A stretch of 43,402 nt of DNA from Catenulispora sp. (lineage in GTDB: Bacteria; Actinomycetota; Actinomycetes; Streptomycetales; Catenulisporaceae), in the NCBI GenBank assembly GCA_013362315.1, contig JABFWL010000197.1:1-43402 (forward strand). Direction: 5' to 3'. The notes under the pieces are model-generated. The model was not told the DNA's origin. It saw nothing but the letters and a program-made list of their open reading frames with translations, and searched no databases. A program made the translations under genes and the position numbers. Shown here piece by piece: positions 29,896 to 38,120 of this stretch (the first letter of the stretch is position 1; the number at the start of each line of letters is the position of its first letter).

Positions 29896-30772
29896 GATAC
29901 CGCTGCTCCACGTGCACGACCCGGCCGGGGTGAACCCGGGCCGCGGGGCCGGGATCGTCCCCGGCGCGTCCGCGGCGAAGGGGGTCAGGGCCGTCGTCGC
30001 CGGCGCGGCGCAGGTGCTGACAACCGTCGGCAAGCGCACCGTCGCGATCGCCGCCTTCCTGGTGCTGTGGGAGGTCGCCCCGCGCCTCGGCCTGGTCGAC
30101 CGGACCTTCCTGGTGCCGTTCTCCGACGCCGTCAGGGCCCTGATCGAGCTGGCGGAGAACGGGCAGCTGTGGGACAACACCCGCGCCAGCCTGGGACGCT
30201 CGCTGGCCGGCTTCGGGATCGCCATCGCCGCCGGGGTCCCGCTGGGCCTGCTGATCGGCTGGTACCGGCCGGTCGCCGAGATCCTCGGGCCGCTGCTGGA
30301 GCTGTTCCGCAACACCGCCGCGCTGGCGCTGCTGCCGGTGTTCATCCTGCTGCTCGGGATCGGCGAGACGTCGAAGATCGCCATCGTCGTCTACGCCTGC
30401 ACCTGGCCGATCCTGCTGAACACGGTCAGCGCGGTGCGCAGCGTCGATCCGGTGCTGGTGAAGTCGGCGCGGTCGATGGCGCTGCCGGCGCCGCGGCTGT
30501 TCGCCAAGGTGATCCTGCCGGCCAGCGTGCCGACCATCTTCACCGGCATCCGGCTGGCCGGCTCCGGCTCGATCCTGGTGCTGATCGCCGCCGAGATGGT
30601 CGGCGCCAAGGCGGGCCTGGGCTACCTGGTCAACACCTCGCAGCAGAACTTCGCGATCCCCGACATGTATGCCGCGATCATCGCCATCTCGGTGCTCGGC
30701 CTGGTCTTCAACCAGCTCCTGGTAACGCTGGAACGCCGGCTGACGCGGTGGCGCCCGGCCGCGGGCGCCTGA
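29888..30772 (+). CDS. ssuC: ABC transporter permease (SsuC-like)
   Basis: 294 residues with about six membrane helices. The cytoplasmic loop that contacts the ATPase is ARSMALPAPRLFAKVILPASVPTIFTGIRLA (about residues 195-225), the conserved EAA loop of nitrate/sulfonate/taurine permeases. TTG start at 29888, nine bases after GGGAGG and inside ssuB. An N-terminal Gly/Pro-rich region of about 40 residues precedes the first helix. Confidence 0.92.
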   Translation: MAEIPLLHVHDPAGVNPGRGAGIVPGASAAKGVRAVVAGAAQVLTTVGKRTVAIAAFLVLWEVAPRLGLVDRTFLVPFSDAVRALIELAENGQLWDNTRASLGRSLAGFGIAIAAGVPLGLLIGWYRPVAEILGPLLELFRNTAALALLPVFILLLGIGETSKIAIVVYACTWPILLNTVSAVRSVDPVLVKSARSMALPAPRLFAKVILPASVPTIFTGIRLAGSGSILVLIAAEMVGAKAGLGYLVNTSQQNFAIPDMYAAIIAISVLGLVFNQLLVTLERRLTRWRPAAGA

Positions 30773-30852
30773 TCCTCACCCGATCCGTACCCGAATTCGC
30801 CCAACCCGCACCCGACCTCGCCTGATCCGCACCGGACTCCAAGGACCCTGTC

Positions 30853-32205
30853 ATGACCGCCGAACCACGCCAGCTTCACCTGAACGCCTTCCTCATGACG
30901 CCCGGCCACCACGACGCCGCCTGGCGCCATCCGGACAGCCAGCCGCACCGCGCCACCGACGTCACCTACTTCCAGCAGCTCGCGCAGACCGCCGAGCGCG
31001 GCAAGCTCGACTCCATCTTCTTCGCCGACGGCCTGGCGGTGTGGGGACGGCTGCGCAGCAACGTCTCCGGCGGCCTGGAGCCGTTGACGCTGCTGGCCGC
31101 GATCGCCGCGGTCACCAGCCGGGTGGGTCTGATCGCCACCGCCTCGACCACCTTCAACGAACCCTTCCACCTGGCCCGCAAGTTCAGCTCGCTGGACCAC
31201 ATCTCCGGCGGCCGGGCCGGCTGGAACATCGTGACCTCCGGCAGCGTCACCGAGGCCCACAACTTCAACCTCGACGAGCACCTCGACCACGCCGTCCGCT
31301 ACCAGCGCGCCGCGGAGTTCCTGGAAGTCGCCACCGGGCTCTGGGACAGCTGGGACGACGACGCGGTGCTGCTGGACAAGGACGCGGGGATCTACGCCGA
31401 CCCGGACCGGGTCCACGAGATCCAGCACGTCGGCCCGTTCTTCCAGGTGCGCGGGCCGCTCAACGTCCAGCGCTCGCCGCAGGGCTGGCCGCTGCTGGTG
31501 CAGGCCGGCTCCTCCGAGGACGGCAAGGAGTTCGCGGCCCGCCACGCCGAGGCGGTGTTCACCGCGCAGCAGACCCTCGCCGAGGGCATCGCGTTCGCCC
31601 ACGACGTCCGGACCCGCGCCGCGGCTCACGGCCGTGAAGGGCTGCCGCTGATCCTGCCCGGCATCTGCCCGATCATCGGCGCCACCGAGGCCGAGGCCCG
31701 GGCGCTGGAGGACGAGCTGACCGCGCTGCAGGTCATCGACTACGGACTGGCTCAGCTCTCGAACATGCTCAACGTCGACCTGTCGGAGTTTCCGCTGGAC
31801 GGGCCGCTGCCCCAGCACATCCTGCCGACCGAGGACCAGGTCAACGGCAACAAGAGCCGCTTCACCCTGGTCGCCGACCTGGCCCGGCGCGAGCGCCTGA
31901 CCATCCGCCAGATCATCGCGCGGCTCGGCGGCGGCCGCGGCCACCGGGTGGTGGCCGGCACCCCGGAGCAGATCGCCGACGCCATCGAGAGCTGGTTCCT
32001 GGCCGGCGCCGCCGACGGCTTCAACATCATGCCGCCGATCCTGCCGACCGGCCTGGACGCCTTCGTGGACCACGTGGTGCCCGAACTCCAGCGCCGCGGC
32101 CTGTTCCGGACCGAGTACACCGGCACCACCCTGCGCGAGCACTACGGGCTGCCGCGCCCCGTCGGCTCCTTCTCAAAGCCCTTGGTGTCCGCCGGCTCGA
32201 TCTGA
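30853..32205 (+). CDS. NtaA/SnaA/DszA-family FMN-dependent monooxygenase
   Basis: 450 residues, a bacterial luciferase-like two-component monooxygenase that uses FMNH2 from SsuE. LHLNAFLMTPGHHDAAWRHP at the N-terminus and SGGRAGWNIVTS are hallmarks of the NtaA/SnaA/DszA group; SsuD itself is shorter (about 380) and starts differently. The operon context says it cleaves a C-S bond to release sulfite, as SsuD or DszA do, but the substrate is not known. AAGGA lies seven bases before the ATG. The 80-base gap after ssuC contains short CCCGA/CCGCA repeats. Confidence 0.9.
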   Translation: MTAEPRQLHLNAFLMTPGHHDAAWRHPDSQPHRATDVTYFQQLAQTAERGKLDSIFFADGLAVWGRLRSNVSGGLEPLTLLAAIAAVTSRVGLIATASTTFNEPFHLARKFSSLDHISGGRAGWNIVTSGSVTEAHNFNLDEHLDHAVRYQRAAEFLEVATGLWDSWDDDAVLLDKDAGIYADPDRVHEIQHVGPFFQVRGPLNVQRSPQGWPLLVQAGSSEDGKEFAARHAEAVFTAQQTLAEGIAFAHDVRTRAAAHGREGLPLILPGICPIIGATEAEARALEDELTALQVIDYGLAQLSNMLNVDLSEFPLDGPLPQHILPTEDQVNGNKSRFTLVADLARRERLTIRQIIARLGGGRGHRVVAGTPEQIADAIESWFLAGAADGFNIMPPILPTGLDAFVDHVVPELQRRGLFRTEYTGTTLREHYGLPRPVGSFSKPLVSAGSI

Positions 32206-32282
32206 GCCGTGCTCGGTTCAATTCCTCAAATGCGTCCGTAGGTCGGCGCCGAGAGACATCGTACCCTGATACAGTCCGATTC

Positions 32283-32318
32283 ACGGCCGTCCGTCGAGCC
32301 TGCTCGACGGACGGCCGT
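32283..32318 (+). terminator. Terminator of the ssu operon
   Basis: A perfect 16-bp stem (32283-32298 with 32303-32318) and CCTG loop, 77 bases after the monooxygenase stop. No T-tract. Confidence 0.85.
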
Positions 32319-32446
32319 CGGCACTTCCCACCTGGCCGTTCAGTGCTGACACGGGGTATACGGGGTATGGATCAGAGCTTTGTTCGGCATGCGCGTCGCA
32401 CCCTGGATCGACGCGCCGGCGGCCGGCCGCCGGGGGTGCTGCCCTG

Positions 32447-33133
32447 ATGGCCGAGGCCGGACAGGGCCGCACGGGGCGGCTGGCCGACGACTTCTTCCTC
32501 ATGGTCCACGACGACCTCTCGGGTCGTCCCCGGCTGTCGGACCGCATCTTCGGCATCGGCCTGGCCGGCGCCCTCCTGAGCGAGCTGGTCGTCCTGCAGG
32601 CGATCGACGTCGTGAAAGGGGTGGTGCGGCAGATCGCCGACCGGCTGCCCGCCGGTGACACCGACGCGGCCTCCCCCCTGATCGCGGACGTGTTCCGCGA
32701 CGTGCAGGCCGAACAAAGCCTGCCGGTCCGGGACTGGCTCAACTACCTGAGCCAGCGCGCTTCCGACGACGTCGCGCGCCGCCTGGAGGCCGAGGGCCTG
32801 GTCTATCTCAAGCCGTCCCCGTTCAAGGCCCTGGGCCGGCCGGGCCGGTGGCTGCCCCACGACCTGGCCAGCGCCGGCTGGCCGGCGATCGACGTGAAGC
32901 TCAAGATCTACAACGGCCGGGCGGATCAGCACACGCTGATGCTGTTCGGCCTGGCCCGCGCCACCGGGCTGAAACACCCGTCGCTGTGGGAGGTCGAGGA
33001 CCGCCTGCAAGACCCCGCGGCGTGGGAGCAGACCCTCAGACCGCTCGCCGACCACCACCCGTCGCTGCTGGAGCTGCTGGCGCACACCGAGGTGGTGGTC
33101 GGCAGCGCGGTCACCAGCGGACGCATCAGCTGA
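32447..33133 (+). CDS. GPP34 family protein (GOLPH3/Vps74-like)
   Basis: 228 residues. DDFFLMVHDDLSGRPRLSDRIFGIGLAGALLSEL at the N-terminus is the typical actinobacterial form of the GPP34 domain. In eukaryotes the family binds phosphatidylinositol-4-phosphate at the Golgi and recruits glycosyltransferases; in bacteria its role is not established, although it is common in actinobacteria. Mostly alpha-helical and cytoplasmic or peripheral to the membrane. Ends 37 bases before the permease gene, likely the same transcript. Confidence 0.88.
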   Translation: MAEAGQGRTGRLADDFFLMVHDDLSGRPRLSDRIFGIGLAGALLSELVVLQAIDVVKGVVRQIADRLPAGDTDAASPLIADVFRDVQAEQSLPVRDWLNYLSQRASDDVARRLEAEGLVYLKPSPFKALGRPGRWLPHDLASAGWPAIDVKLKIYNGRADQHTLMLFGLARATGLKHPSLWEVEDRLQDPAAWEQTLRPLADHHPSLLELLAHTEVVVGSAVTSGRIS

Positions 33134-33170
33134 CAGTGCCATCCCCTCCATCACACACCAGGAGTTTCCC

Positions 33171-34673
33171 GTGCCCACGAGATCACCCGCACCGAGCAAA
33201 GTCGCGGCGGCGCTGGCCAAGGACCGGCTCGGCGTCACCAGCGTGATGTTCTTCATCCTGGCCGGCGTCGCGCCGCTGACCTCGATCGAGGGCGTGGTCC
33301 CGCAGGCCTACGCGGTTACCGGCCTGACCAGCGTCCCGGCCGCGTTCCTGGTGATCGCGGTGGTGCTGTGCGTCTTCGCGGTCGGCTATGTCGCGATGGC
33401 CCAGCGGATCCCGAACGCCGGTGCCTTCTACGCCTTCATAGCGCAGGGCCTCGGCAAGCCGGTCGGAGTAGGTGGCGCCCTGGTCGCCGTGGTCGCCTAC
33501 AACCTGCTGCAGGTCGGCATCTACGGGATGATCGGCCCGTTCATGGCCTCCTACGCCAAGGACAACTTCAGCATCGACGCCCCGTGGGGCGTGTGGGCGT
33601 TCGGCACCTGGGCGCTGGTGACCGTGCTGGGCCTGATCCGGGTGGACCTGAGCGGCCGGCTGCTCGGCGTGCTGTCGGTGATCGAGCTGCTGATCATCGT
33701 CGCGCTGTCGATCCGCGGCCTGTCGCATCCGGCGCCCGGCGGCGTCAGCGTGAAGGAGCTGTCTCCGACCAGCCTGCACCTGGCGGGCCTCGGCGCGGTG
33801 CTGGCCGTGGCCGTCCTCGGCTTCACCGGCTTCGAACAAGCCCCGGTCTTCAGCGAGGAGGCCCGCGACGCCCGGCACACCGTACCGCGCGCGACCTTCG
33901 TGTCCCTCGGTGTGATCGCCGTCGTCTATGCCGCAGCCGCCTTGGCGATGAATGCCTACTACGGCGACCAGGTGATCGCCACCGCGCAGGGCCAGCAAGG
34001 CTCTGAGATGCTCTTCGACATGGCGCCCGGTCTGCTCGCCAGCGTCGGCCGCACGCTGTTCGTGACCAGCCTGCTCGCCGCCGCGCTGGCCTTCCACAGC
34101 GCCGTCGGCCGGTACATGTGGGCGCTCGGTCGCGAACGCGTCCTGCCCTCCGTCATGGGCTCGACCGGGGCCAACGGTGTCCCGCGCGCCGCCTCCGCGG
34201 TGCAGAGCGTCCTGGGCGCCGTGGCGATCCTGCTGGCCTTGACCTTCCACTGGGACCCCATGGGTCAGCTGTTCTTCTGGGGCGGCACCACTGGCGGCTT
34301 CGGCGTCCTCCTGCTGCTCACGGCCACGTCGGCAGCGGTGGTCAGGTACTTCCTCAAGACTCCGGACGGCGAGCAGCTGTGGCGCCGCCTGGTGGCCCCG
34401 GCCGTGTCCGCCGTCGTGCTGGCTGTCATCGCAGGGCTCTGCGTTTACTACTACGACGTGCTGCTCGGTGTGCCCTCGGGATCCTGGCCCACGATTCTGC
34501 TGCCCGGCGTCTTCGCCATCGCGGCCGCCGTCGGCATTGTCTGGGCCCTGATCCTCAAGCGCATCGAACCCCAGGCCTACACCACGATCGGCCTGGGCAG
34601 CGCCGCCACCCTGGCGCGCACCGGCGCCGACTTCATCCCCGCCACCGTGGCCGCCGCCGAGGGGAGCGCGTGA
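33171..34673 (+). CDS. APC-superfamily amino-acid permease
   Basis: 500 residues with about 12 membrane helices. AGVAPLTSIEGVVPQ in helix 1 and GFTGFEQAPVFSEEARDARHTVPRATFVSL in the helix 6 region are standard for amino acid-polyamine-organocation transporters. GTG start with AGGAG six bases upstream. The stop overlaps the next ATG (TGATG), so it is translationally coupled with the acetyltransferase, which may act on the transported compound. Substrate unknown. Confidence 0.9.
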   Translation: MPTRSPAPSKVAAALAKDRLGVTSVMFFILAGVAPLTSIEGVVPQAYAVTGLTSVPAAFLVIAVVLCVFAVGYVAMAQRIPNAGAFYAFIAQGLGKPVGVGGALVAVVAYNLLQVGIYGMIGPFMASYAKDNFSIDAPWGVWAFGTWALVTVLGLIRVDLSGRLLGVLSVIELLIIVALSIRGLSHPAPGGVSVKELSPTSLHLAGLGAVLAVAVLGFTGFEQAPVFSEEARDARHTVPRATFVSLGVIAVVYAAAALAMNAYYGDQVIATAQGQQGSEMLFDMAPGLLASVGRTLFVTSLLAAALAFHSAVGRYMWALGRERVLPSVMGSTGANGVPRAASAVQSVLGAVAILLALTFHWDPMGQLFFWGGTTGGFGVLLLLTATSAAVVRYFLKTPDGEQLWRRLVAPAVSAVVLAVIAGLCVYYYDVLLGVPSGSWPTILLPGVFAIAAAVGIVWALILKRIEPQAYTTIGLGSAATLARTGADFIPATVAAAEGSA

Positions 34674-35275
34674 TGACCCGCGAGCATCACCTCATCGAGG
34701 CCCAACTCTCCGATACCGACGTCCTGAGCCAGGTCATCGCCTTGTCCTTCCACGCACTGGCGCCCTCGGAATGGCTCATCGCAGACCCCGCCGAACGCAC
34801 CCGCATCTTCCCCGGCTACTTCCGCCTCTACGTCACGGACGCCATGACGCGCGGCCGCGTCTACACCACCGAAGACCGAACAGCAGCCGCCCTCTGGCTT
34901 CCCGGCGGCCCGACCGCCGACCCGGAACCGGCCGATTACGACGAACGCCTGTCCGCCGAGACCGGCCCGCACATCGAAAGGTTCCGCCTCTTCGACGCCA
35001 TCCTCGCCAAGCACCACCCTGCCGCCTTCTCCCACGACCATCTGGCGATCCTGGCGGTCCATCCGCAACACCAGAACCAGGGGATAGGCAGCGCCCTGCT
35101 ACAGACGCACCACGAGCGCCTGGACAGCCGCGACCCAGCCGGTGTGGCGTATCTGGAAGCGAGCGACGCGGGAACACGCGAGCTGTATCTCAAGCACGGC
35201 TACCGCGACCACGGCACGCCGATCGAGCTGCCGGAAGGGCCGTCGATGTATCCGATGGTGCGGGCCGCCCCGTAA
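34673..35275 (+). CDS. GNAT N-acetyltransferase
   Basis: 200 residues. The acetyl-CoA pyrophosphate loop is visible as LAVHPQHQNQGIGSALL (Q-x-x-G-I-G), followed by the C-terminal YLEASDAGTRELYLKHGY element typical of GNAT enzymes. ATG at 34673 overlaps the permease stop. Acetylates an amine; coupling to an amino-acid permease suggests a small amine or amino-acid derivative, which is an inference. Confidence 0.88.
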   Translation: MTREHHLIEAQLSDTDVLSQVIALSFHALAPSEWLIADPAERTRIFPGYFRLYVTDAMTRGRVYTTEDRTAAALWLPGGPTADPEPADYDERLSAETGPHIERFRLFDAILAKHHPAAFSHDHLAILAVHPQHQNQGIGSALLQTHHERLDSRDPAGVAYLEASDAGTRELYLKHGYRDHGTPIELPEGPSMYPMVRAAP

Positions 35276-35291
35276 CACGAAGCGGCCCGCA
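35259..35291. terminator. Bidirectional terminator between acetyltransferase and MerR gene
   Basis: GCGGGCCGC (35260-35268) pairs perfectly with GCGGCCCGC (35282-35290), plus a T-A pair outside and a 13-base loop. The left arm overlaps the last codons of the acetyltransferase gene; the opposing MerR gene stops at 35297. Confidence 0.75.
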
Positions 35292-35296
35292 TCCGC

Positions 35297-36118
35297 TCAG
35301 AAGGGATAGGCGACGTCGCAGACCTCGTCGTCCGGCTTGGCGGCGTCCCATTCCGCGAAGTACACCTCACGCGGCGCCTGTGCGGTGGAGTGCCCCTGCT
35401 CGGTCACCCAGCGGAATACCGCGTCGAACGCCGACAGGATCTGTGGGAAGCCGACCTGCGCCTTGGTGATCCGGACGTATGCCTCCCGGTGAGCCGGCTC
35501 GGTGCGGGTCGGGGCGTCGAGCTTGTCCGCCGCGTCGGGGTCCACCGGCACGCAGACCTCCGCCGGGCCGTCGCTGTCGTGGTTGACCTCGCCGTGGTAG
35601 ACCACGAACGGCGCGCCGGCCGGGCCGCCCGCCGGCCCGGCGGCCGCGAGCAGGCGCCCCATCGCCTGGCCGATGAAGCCGGGCAGCTCTTCGGGGGTGA
35701 TATGGCGCTGCTCTGTGAGCACCAGCTGCGCCGGGACGTCGCGGGTGTGGACGGTGTGCGTCATGATGTGGCCTCCTTCGTGGCCGGACACCTCTTCGCG
35801 AACCCGGGCGGCGAGCCACCGCTGCGCGGCGAACCTGGCCTCGACCTGCTCCCAGTAGTCCGCGACCAGCCCGGCCCGCTCCGCGCGCGGCGCCGCGAGC
35901 ACCCGCGCCACGTCGGCCAGCGGCATGTCGAGCCGCCGCAGCCAGACGATCAGCCGCGCGTCGGCCAGCCGCCCGGCGCGGTAGCGCCGGTAGCGGTTGG
36001 CGGCGTCGACCTCGTCGGGGACCAGCAGCCCCTGCTGCTCGTACAAGCGCAGCGCCTTCGCCGACAGCCTCGCGCGGCGGCCGAACTCGCCGCTGGACAA
36101 CAGCTCGTCGTCGGGCAT
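35297..36118 (-). CDS. MerR-family regulator with GyrI-like effector domain
   Basis: 273 residues. Residues 8-75 form the winged-helix MerR domain (GEFGRRARLSAKALRLYEQQGLL), followed by a helical linker; residues 125-273 match the GyrI/BmrR effector-binding domain that takes small hydrophobic or drug-like ligands. This architecture is that of multidrug-sensing activators such as BmrR. There is no efflux gene next to it, so the target may be the acetyltransferase/permease pair or its own promoter. Its promoter region has the classical MerR spacing. Confidence 0.9.
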   Translation of the reverse strand: MPDDELLSSGEFGRRARLSAKALRLYEQQGLLVPDEVDAANRYRRYRAGRLADARLIVWLRRLDMPLADVARVLAAPRAERAGLVADYWEQVEARFAAQRWLAARVREEVSGHEGGHIMTHTVHTRDVPAQLVLTEQRHITPEELPGFIGQAMGRLLAAAGPAGGPAGAPFVVYHGEVNHDSDGPAEVCVPVDPDAADKLDAPTRTEPAHREAYVRITKAQVGFPQILSAFDAVFRWVTEQGHSTAQAPREVYFAEWDAAKPDDEVCDVAYPF

Positions 36119-36182
36119 CGATTCGGTGTCCTGTTCCTCATGGGATCGGTACGGGCCGCGCCGGTCGGCCGGCCCGATCCCA

Positions 36183-36213
36183 AACCTCGGGCCTGCCCTT
36201 GGGGCGAGGTCAA
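36183..36213 (-). promoter_or_regulatory. MerR-type promoter with 19-bp spacer
   Basis: On the minus strand TTGACC (36213-36208) is followed by 19 bases and GAGGTT (36188-36183). A CCTCG...CGAGG dyad overlaps the spacer (36185-36189 and 36205-36209). Long 19-bp spacers with an operator dyad in them are the hallmark of MerR-activated promoters. The gene starts about 58 bases after the predicted transcription start, so self-regulation is likely. Confidence 0.65.
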
Positions 36214-36288
36214 GCCTCTCGCAACATCAGCAGTCCCGCGGCAGGGGAGACATCGGTCCCGCCTCTCTTGAGATGGAAACTGTTTCAT

Positions 36289-37221
36289 TTACGCCAGCGG
36301 GGTCGCGTCCGACGGCGCTCCCGTCACGCGGGCCAAGCCGACCGATTCAGTCGATCGGCGCAACGCAGGCAGGGCCGCCGCGGACGAGTCGGGCGCGGCG
36401 TGCCGAGCCCGCAGCCGCCGGTACATCAACGCCATGGCATACGCGGCCGTGCCGACCGCCGTGATCGAGAAGCTCGGCGGCATCCGCGGCACCAGATACG
36501 CCGCCACGAGCCCGGTCCACATCTCGCCGATCGCGAGCCCGACCGCCAGCACGAAGCCGCGCCAGGGCCGGTCCGTCAGGGCCAGCGCCGCTCCGGCCGG
36601 TGCGGCGAGCAGCCCGAGCAGCAGCAGGGCTCCCACCGCCTGCGTGGCCTCGGCGGTGGCCGCGCCGACCATGGCCAGGAAAGCGAACCCCACCGTACGG
36701 ACCGGCACCCCGCGAGCGGCGGCCACCGCCTCGTCCACCGTCGCGAACAGCAGCGGCCGGGCGATCAGCAGCATCACCGTGAGCACTCCCACGCCGACTC
36801 CCAAAGCCGTCCGCGCCTGGGATGACGACAGGCCCAGGATCGAACCGAAGAGCACGTTGACGGTCCCGGAGCCGTTGCCCGCTCCGGAGCGGTCGGTGGT
36901 GTACAGGGTCAGGAAGAACACGCCCAACCCCAGGATCCAGGCGAAGACGTTGCCGATCACCACGTCGTCGGCCCGGCCGCGCCGGCCCAGCGCCCCGATC
37001 AGCAGCGCGACCGCGATGGTCGCGGTGAACAGCCCGATGCGCAGGTCCACGCCGAAGGCGAGCGCCGCCAGCGCGCCGGTGAACGCCACATGGGACAGGG
37101 CGTCGCCGGTGAACACCTGCGCGCGCAGCACCAGGAAGAACCCGACCGCCCCGCACGCGGCGGCGATCCCCGTGCCGCCCAGCAGCGCGTAGACCATGAA
37201 CGGATGGCTGAACATGCTCAT
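36289..37221 (-). CDS. Zinc/manganese ABC transporter permease, second copy
   Basis: 310 residues, ABC-3 family (ZnuB/MntB-type) with about eight or nine membrane helices. The segment RPLLFATVDEAVAAARGVPVRTVG is the family's cytoplasmic loop and closely matches that of the preceding permease. Starts at the ATG at 37221, whose codon overlaps the previous stop (ATGA). Last gene of the metal-import operon; a hydrophilic tail of about 40 residues ends the protein. Confidence 0.88.
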   Translation of the reverse strand: MSMFSHPFMVYALLGGTGIAAACGAVGFFLVLRAQVFTGDALSHVAFTGALAALAFGVDLRIGLFTATIAVALLIGALGRRGRADDVVIGNVFAWILGLGVFFLTLYTTDRSGAGNGSGTVNVLFGSILGLSSSQARTALGVGVGVLTVMLLIARPLLFATVDEAVAAARGVPVRTVGFAFLAMVGAATAEATQAVGALLLLGLLAAPAGAALALTDRPWRGFVLAVGLAIGEMWTGLVAAYLVPRMPPSFSITAVGTAAYAMALMYRRLRARHAAPDSSAAALPALRRSTESVGLARVTGAPSDATPLA

Positions 37222-38120
37222 GAGACCCCCAGCGCCCGCGCGACGTGGCGGCGGCCGGTGCCGTGTCGGCGGGTCGCGAAGCCGAACAGCTGCGCCAGCA
37301 CATAGCAGCCGAAGGCGAACGTGGTGATCCAGAACCCGATCGGATACGGCGAGAAGTACGCCGCGCCCAACCCGAACCACGTCACCAGCGCGGCGATCGC
37401 CACCGCGAGCCCCAGGCCGAGCGCCGGGCGGACGGTCAGCCGCTGCGCGGTCGCGGCGGGCATCACCAGCAGCGCGAACACCAGCAGCGAACCGGTGATC
37501 TGCGAGACCTCGGCGGTCGCGGCGCCCAGCAGCACCAGGAACGCCACGCCGAGCAGCCGGACCGGCACGCCGCGGGCGGCGGCCACGGCCGGATCGACCG
37601 AGGCGAACACCAGCGGGCGCCCGATGAGCGCGATCGCGGCCAGCACCGCCGCCGCGACCCCGGCCAGCACCGCGACCTGGCCGGGCGTGACGCCGAGGAA
37701 GCTGCCGAACAGCAGGGAGTCGGTTCCGTTGAGGAAGCCCTTGTAGAGGGACACGAACAGCATCCCGCAGGCCAGCGTGAACGCCTGCACCACGCCGGTC
37801 AACGCCGACTCCTCGGCGCCGCCCCCGGCCCCGTCGCGTGCCAACGCGGCGATTACCGCCGCCGCCCCGACGCAGAACCCGAAGTAGCCCCAGGATGCGC
37901 TCAGACCGAGGTAGACAGCGGCCGCCGCGCCCGGGAACCCGGCCAGCGCCACGGTGTGACCGGCGAAGGCTTGCCGCCGTAACACCATGAACCAGCCGAC
38001 CACCGCCGCCAGCACCGCGACGATCGTGCCCGCCCGGTAGGCGTTGACCATGGAGTCCAGCTGCCACATCTGCTGGACGTCGGAGACCAGGTTCCAGGAC
38101 AAGCCGGTGTCAGCGGACAT
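37218..38120 (-). CDS. Zinc/manganese ABC transporter permease, first copy
   Basis: 300 residues, ABC-3 family with about eight or nine membrane helices. RPLVFASVDPAVAAARGVPVRLLG is almost the same as in the second permease, so the two are tandem duplicates that probably form a heterodimeric channel. The ATG at 38120 lies 11 bases inside the end of the ATPase gene. Confidence 0.88.
   Translation of the reverse strand: MSADTGLSWNLVSDVQQMWQLDSMVNAYRAGTIVAVLAAVVGWFMVLRRQAFAGHTVALAGFPGAAAAVYLGLSASWGYFGFCVGAAAVIAALARDGAGGGAEESALTGVVQAFTLACGMLFVSLYKGFLNGTDSLLFGSFLGVTPGQVAVLAGVAAAVLAAIALIGRPLVFASVDPAVAAARGVPVRLLGVAFLVLLGAATAEVSQITGSLLVFALLVMPAATAQRLTVRPALGLGLAVAIAALVTWFGLGAAYFSPYPIGFWITTFAFGCYVLAQLFGFATRRHGTGRRHVARALGVS

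Noticed and set aside
36273-36288. ATGGAAACTGTTTCAT as a third Zur box
   Set aside because: The halves are offset by one base, and it lies at the 3' end of the transporter operon, not in front of a zinc-related gene.
36289-38067. One long 592-residue permease frame
   Set aside because: Only the part from 37221 down codes for the permease; the upstream extension is an out-of-frame reading of the first permease gene.
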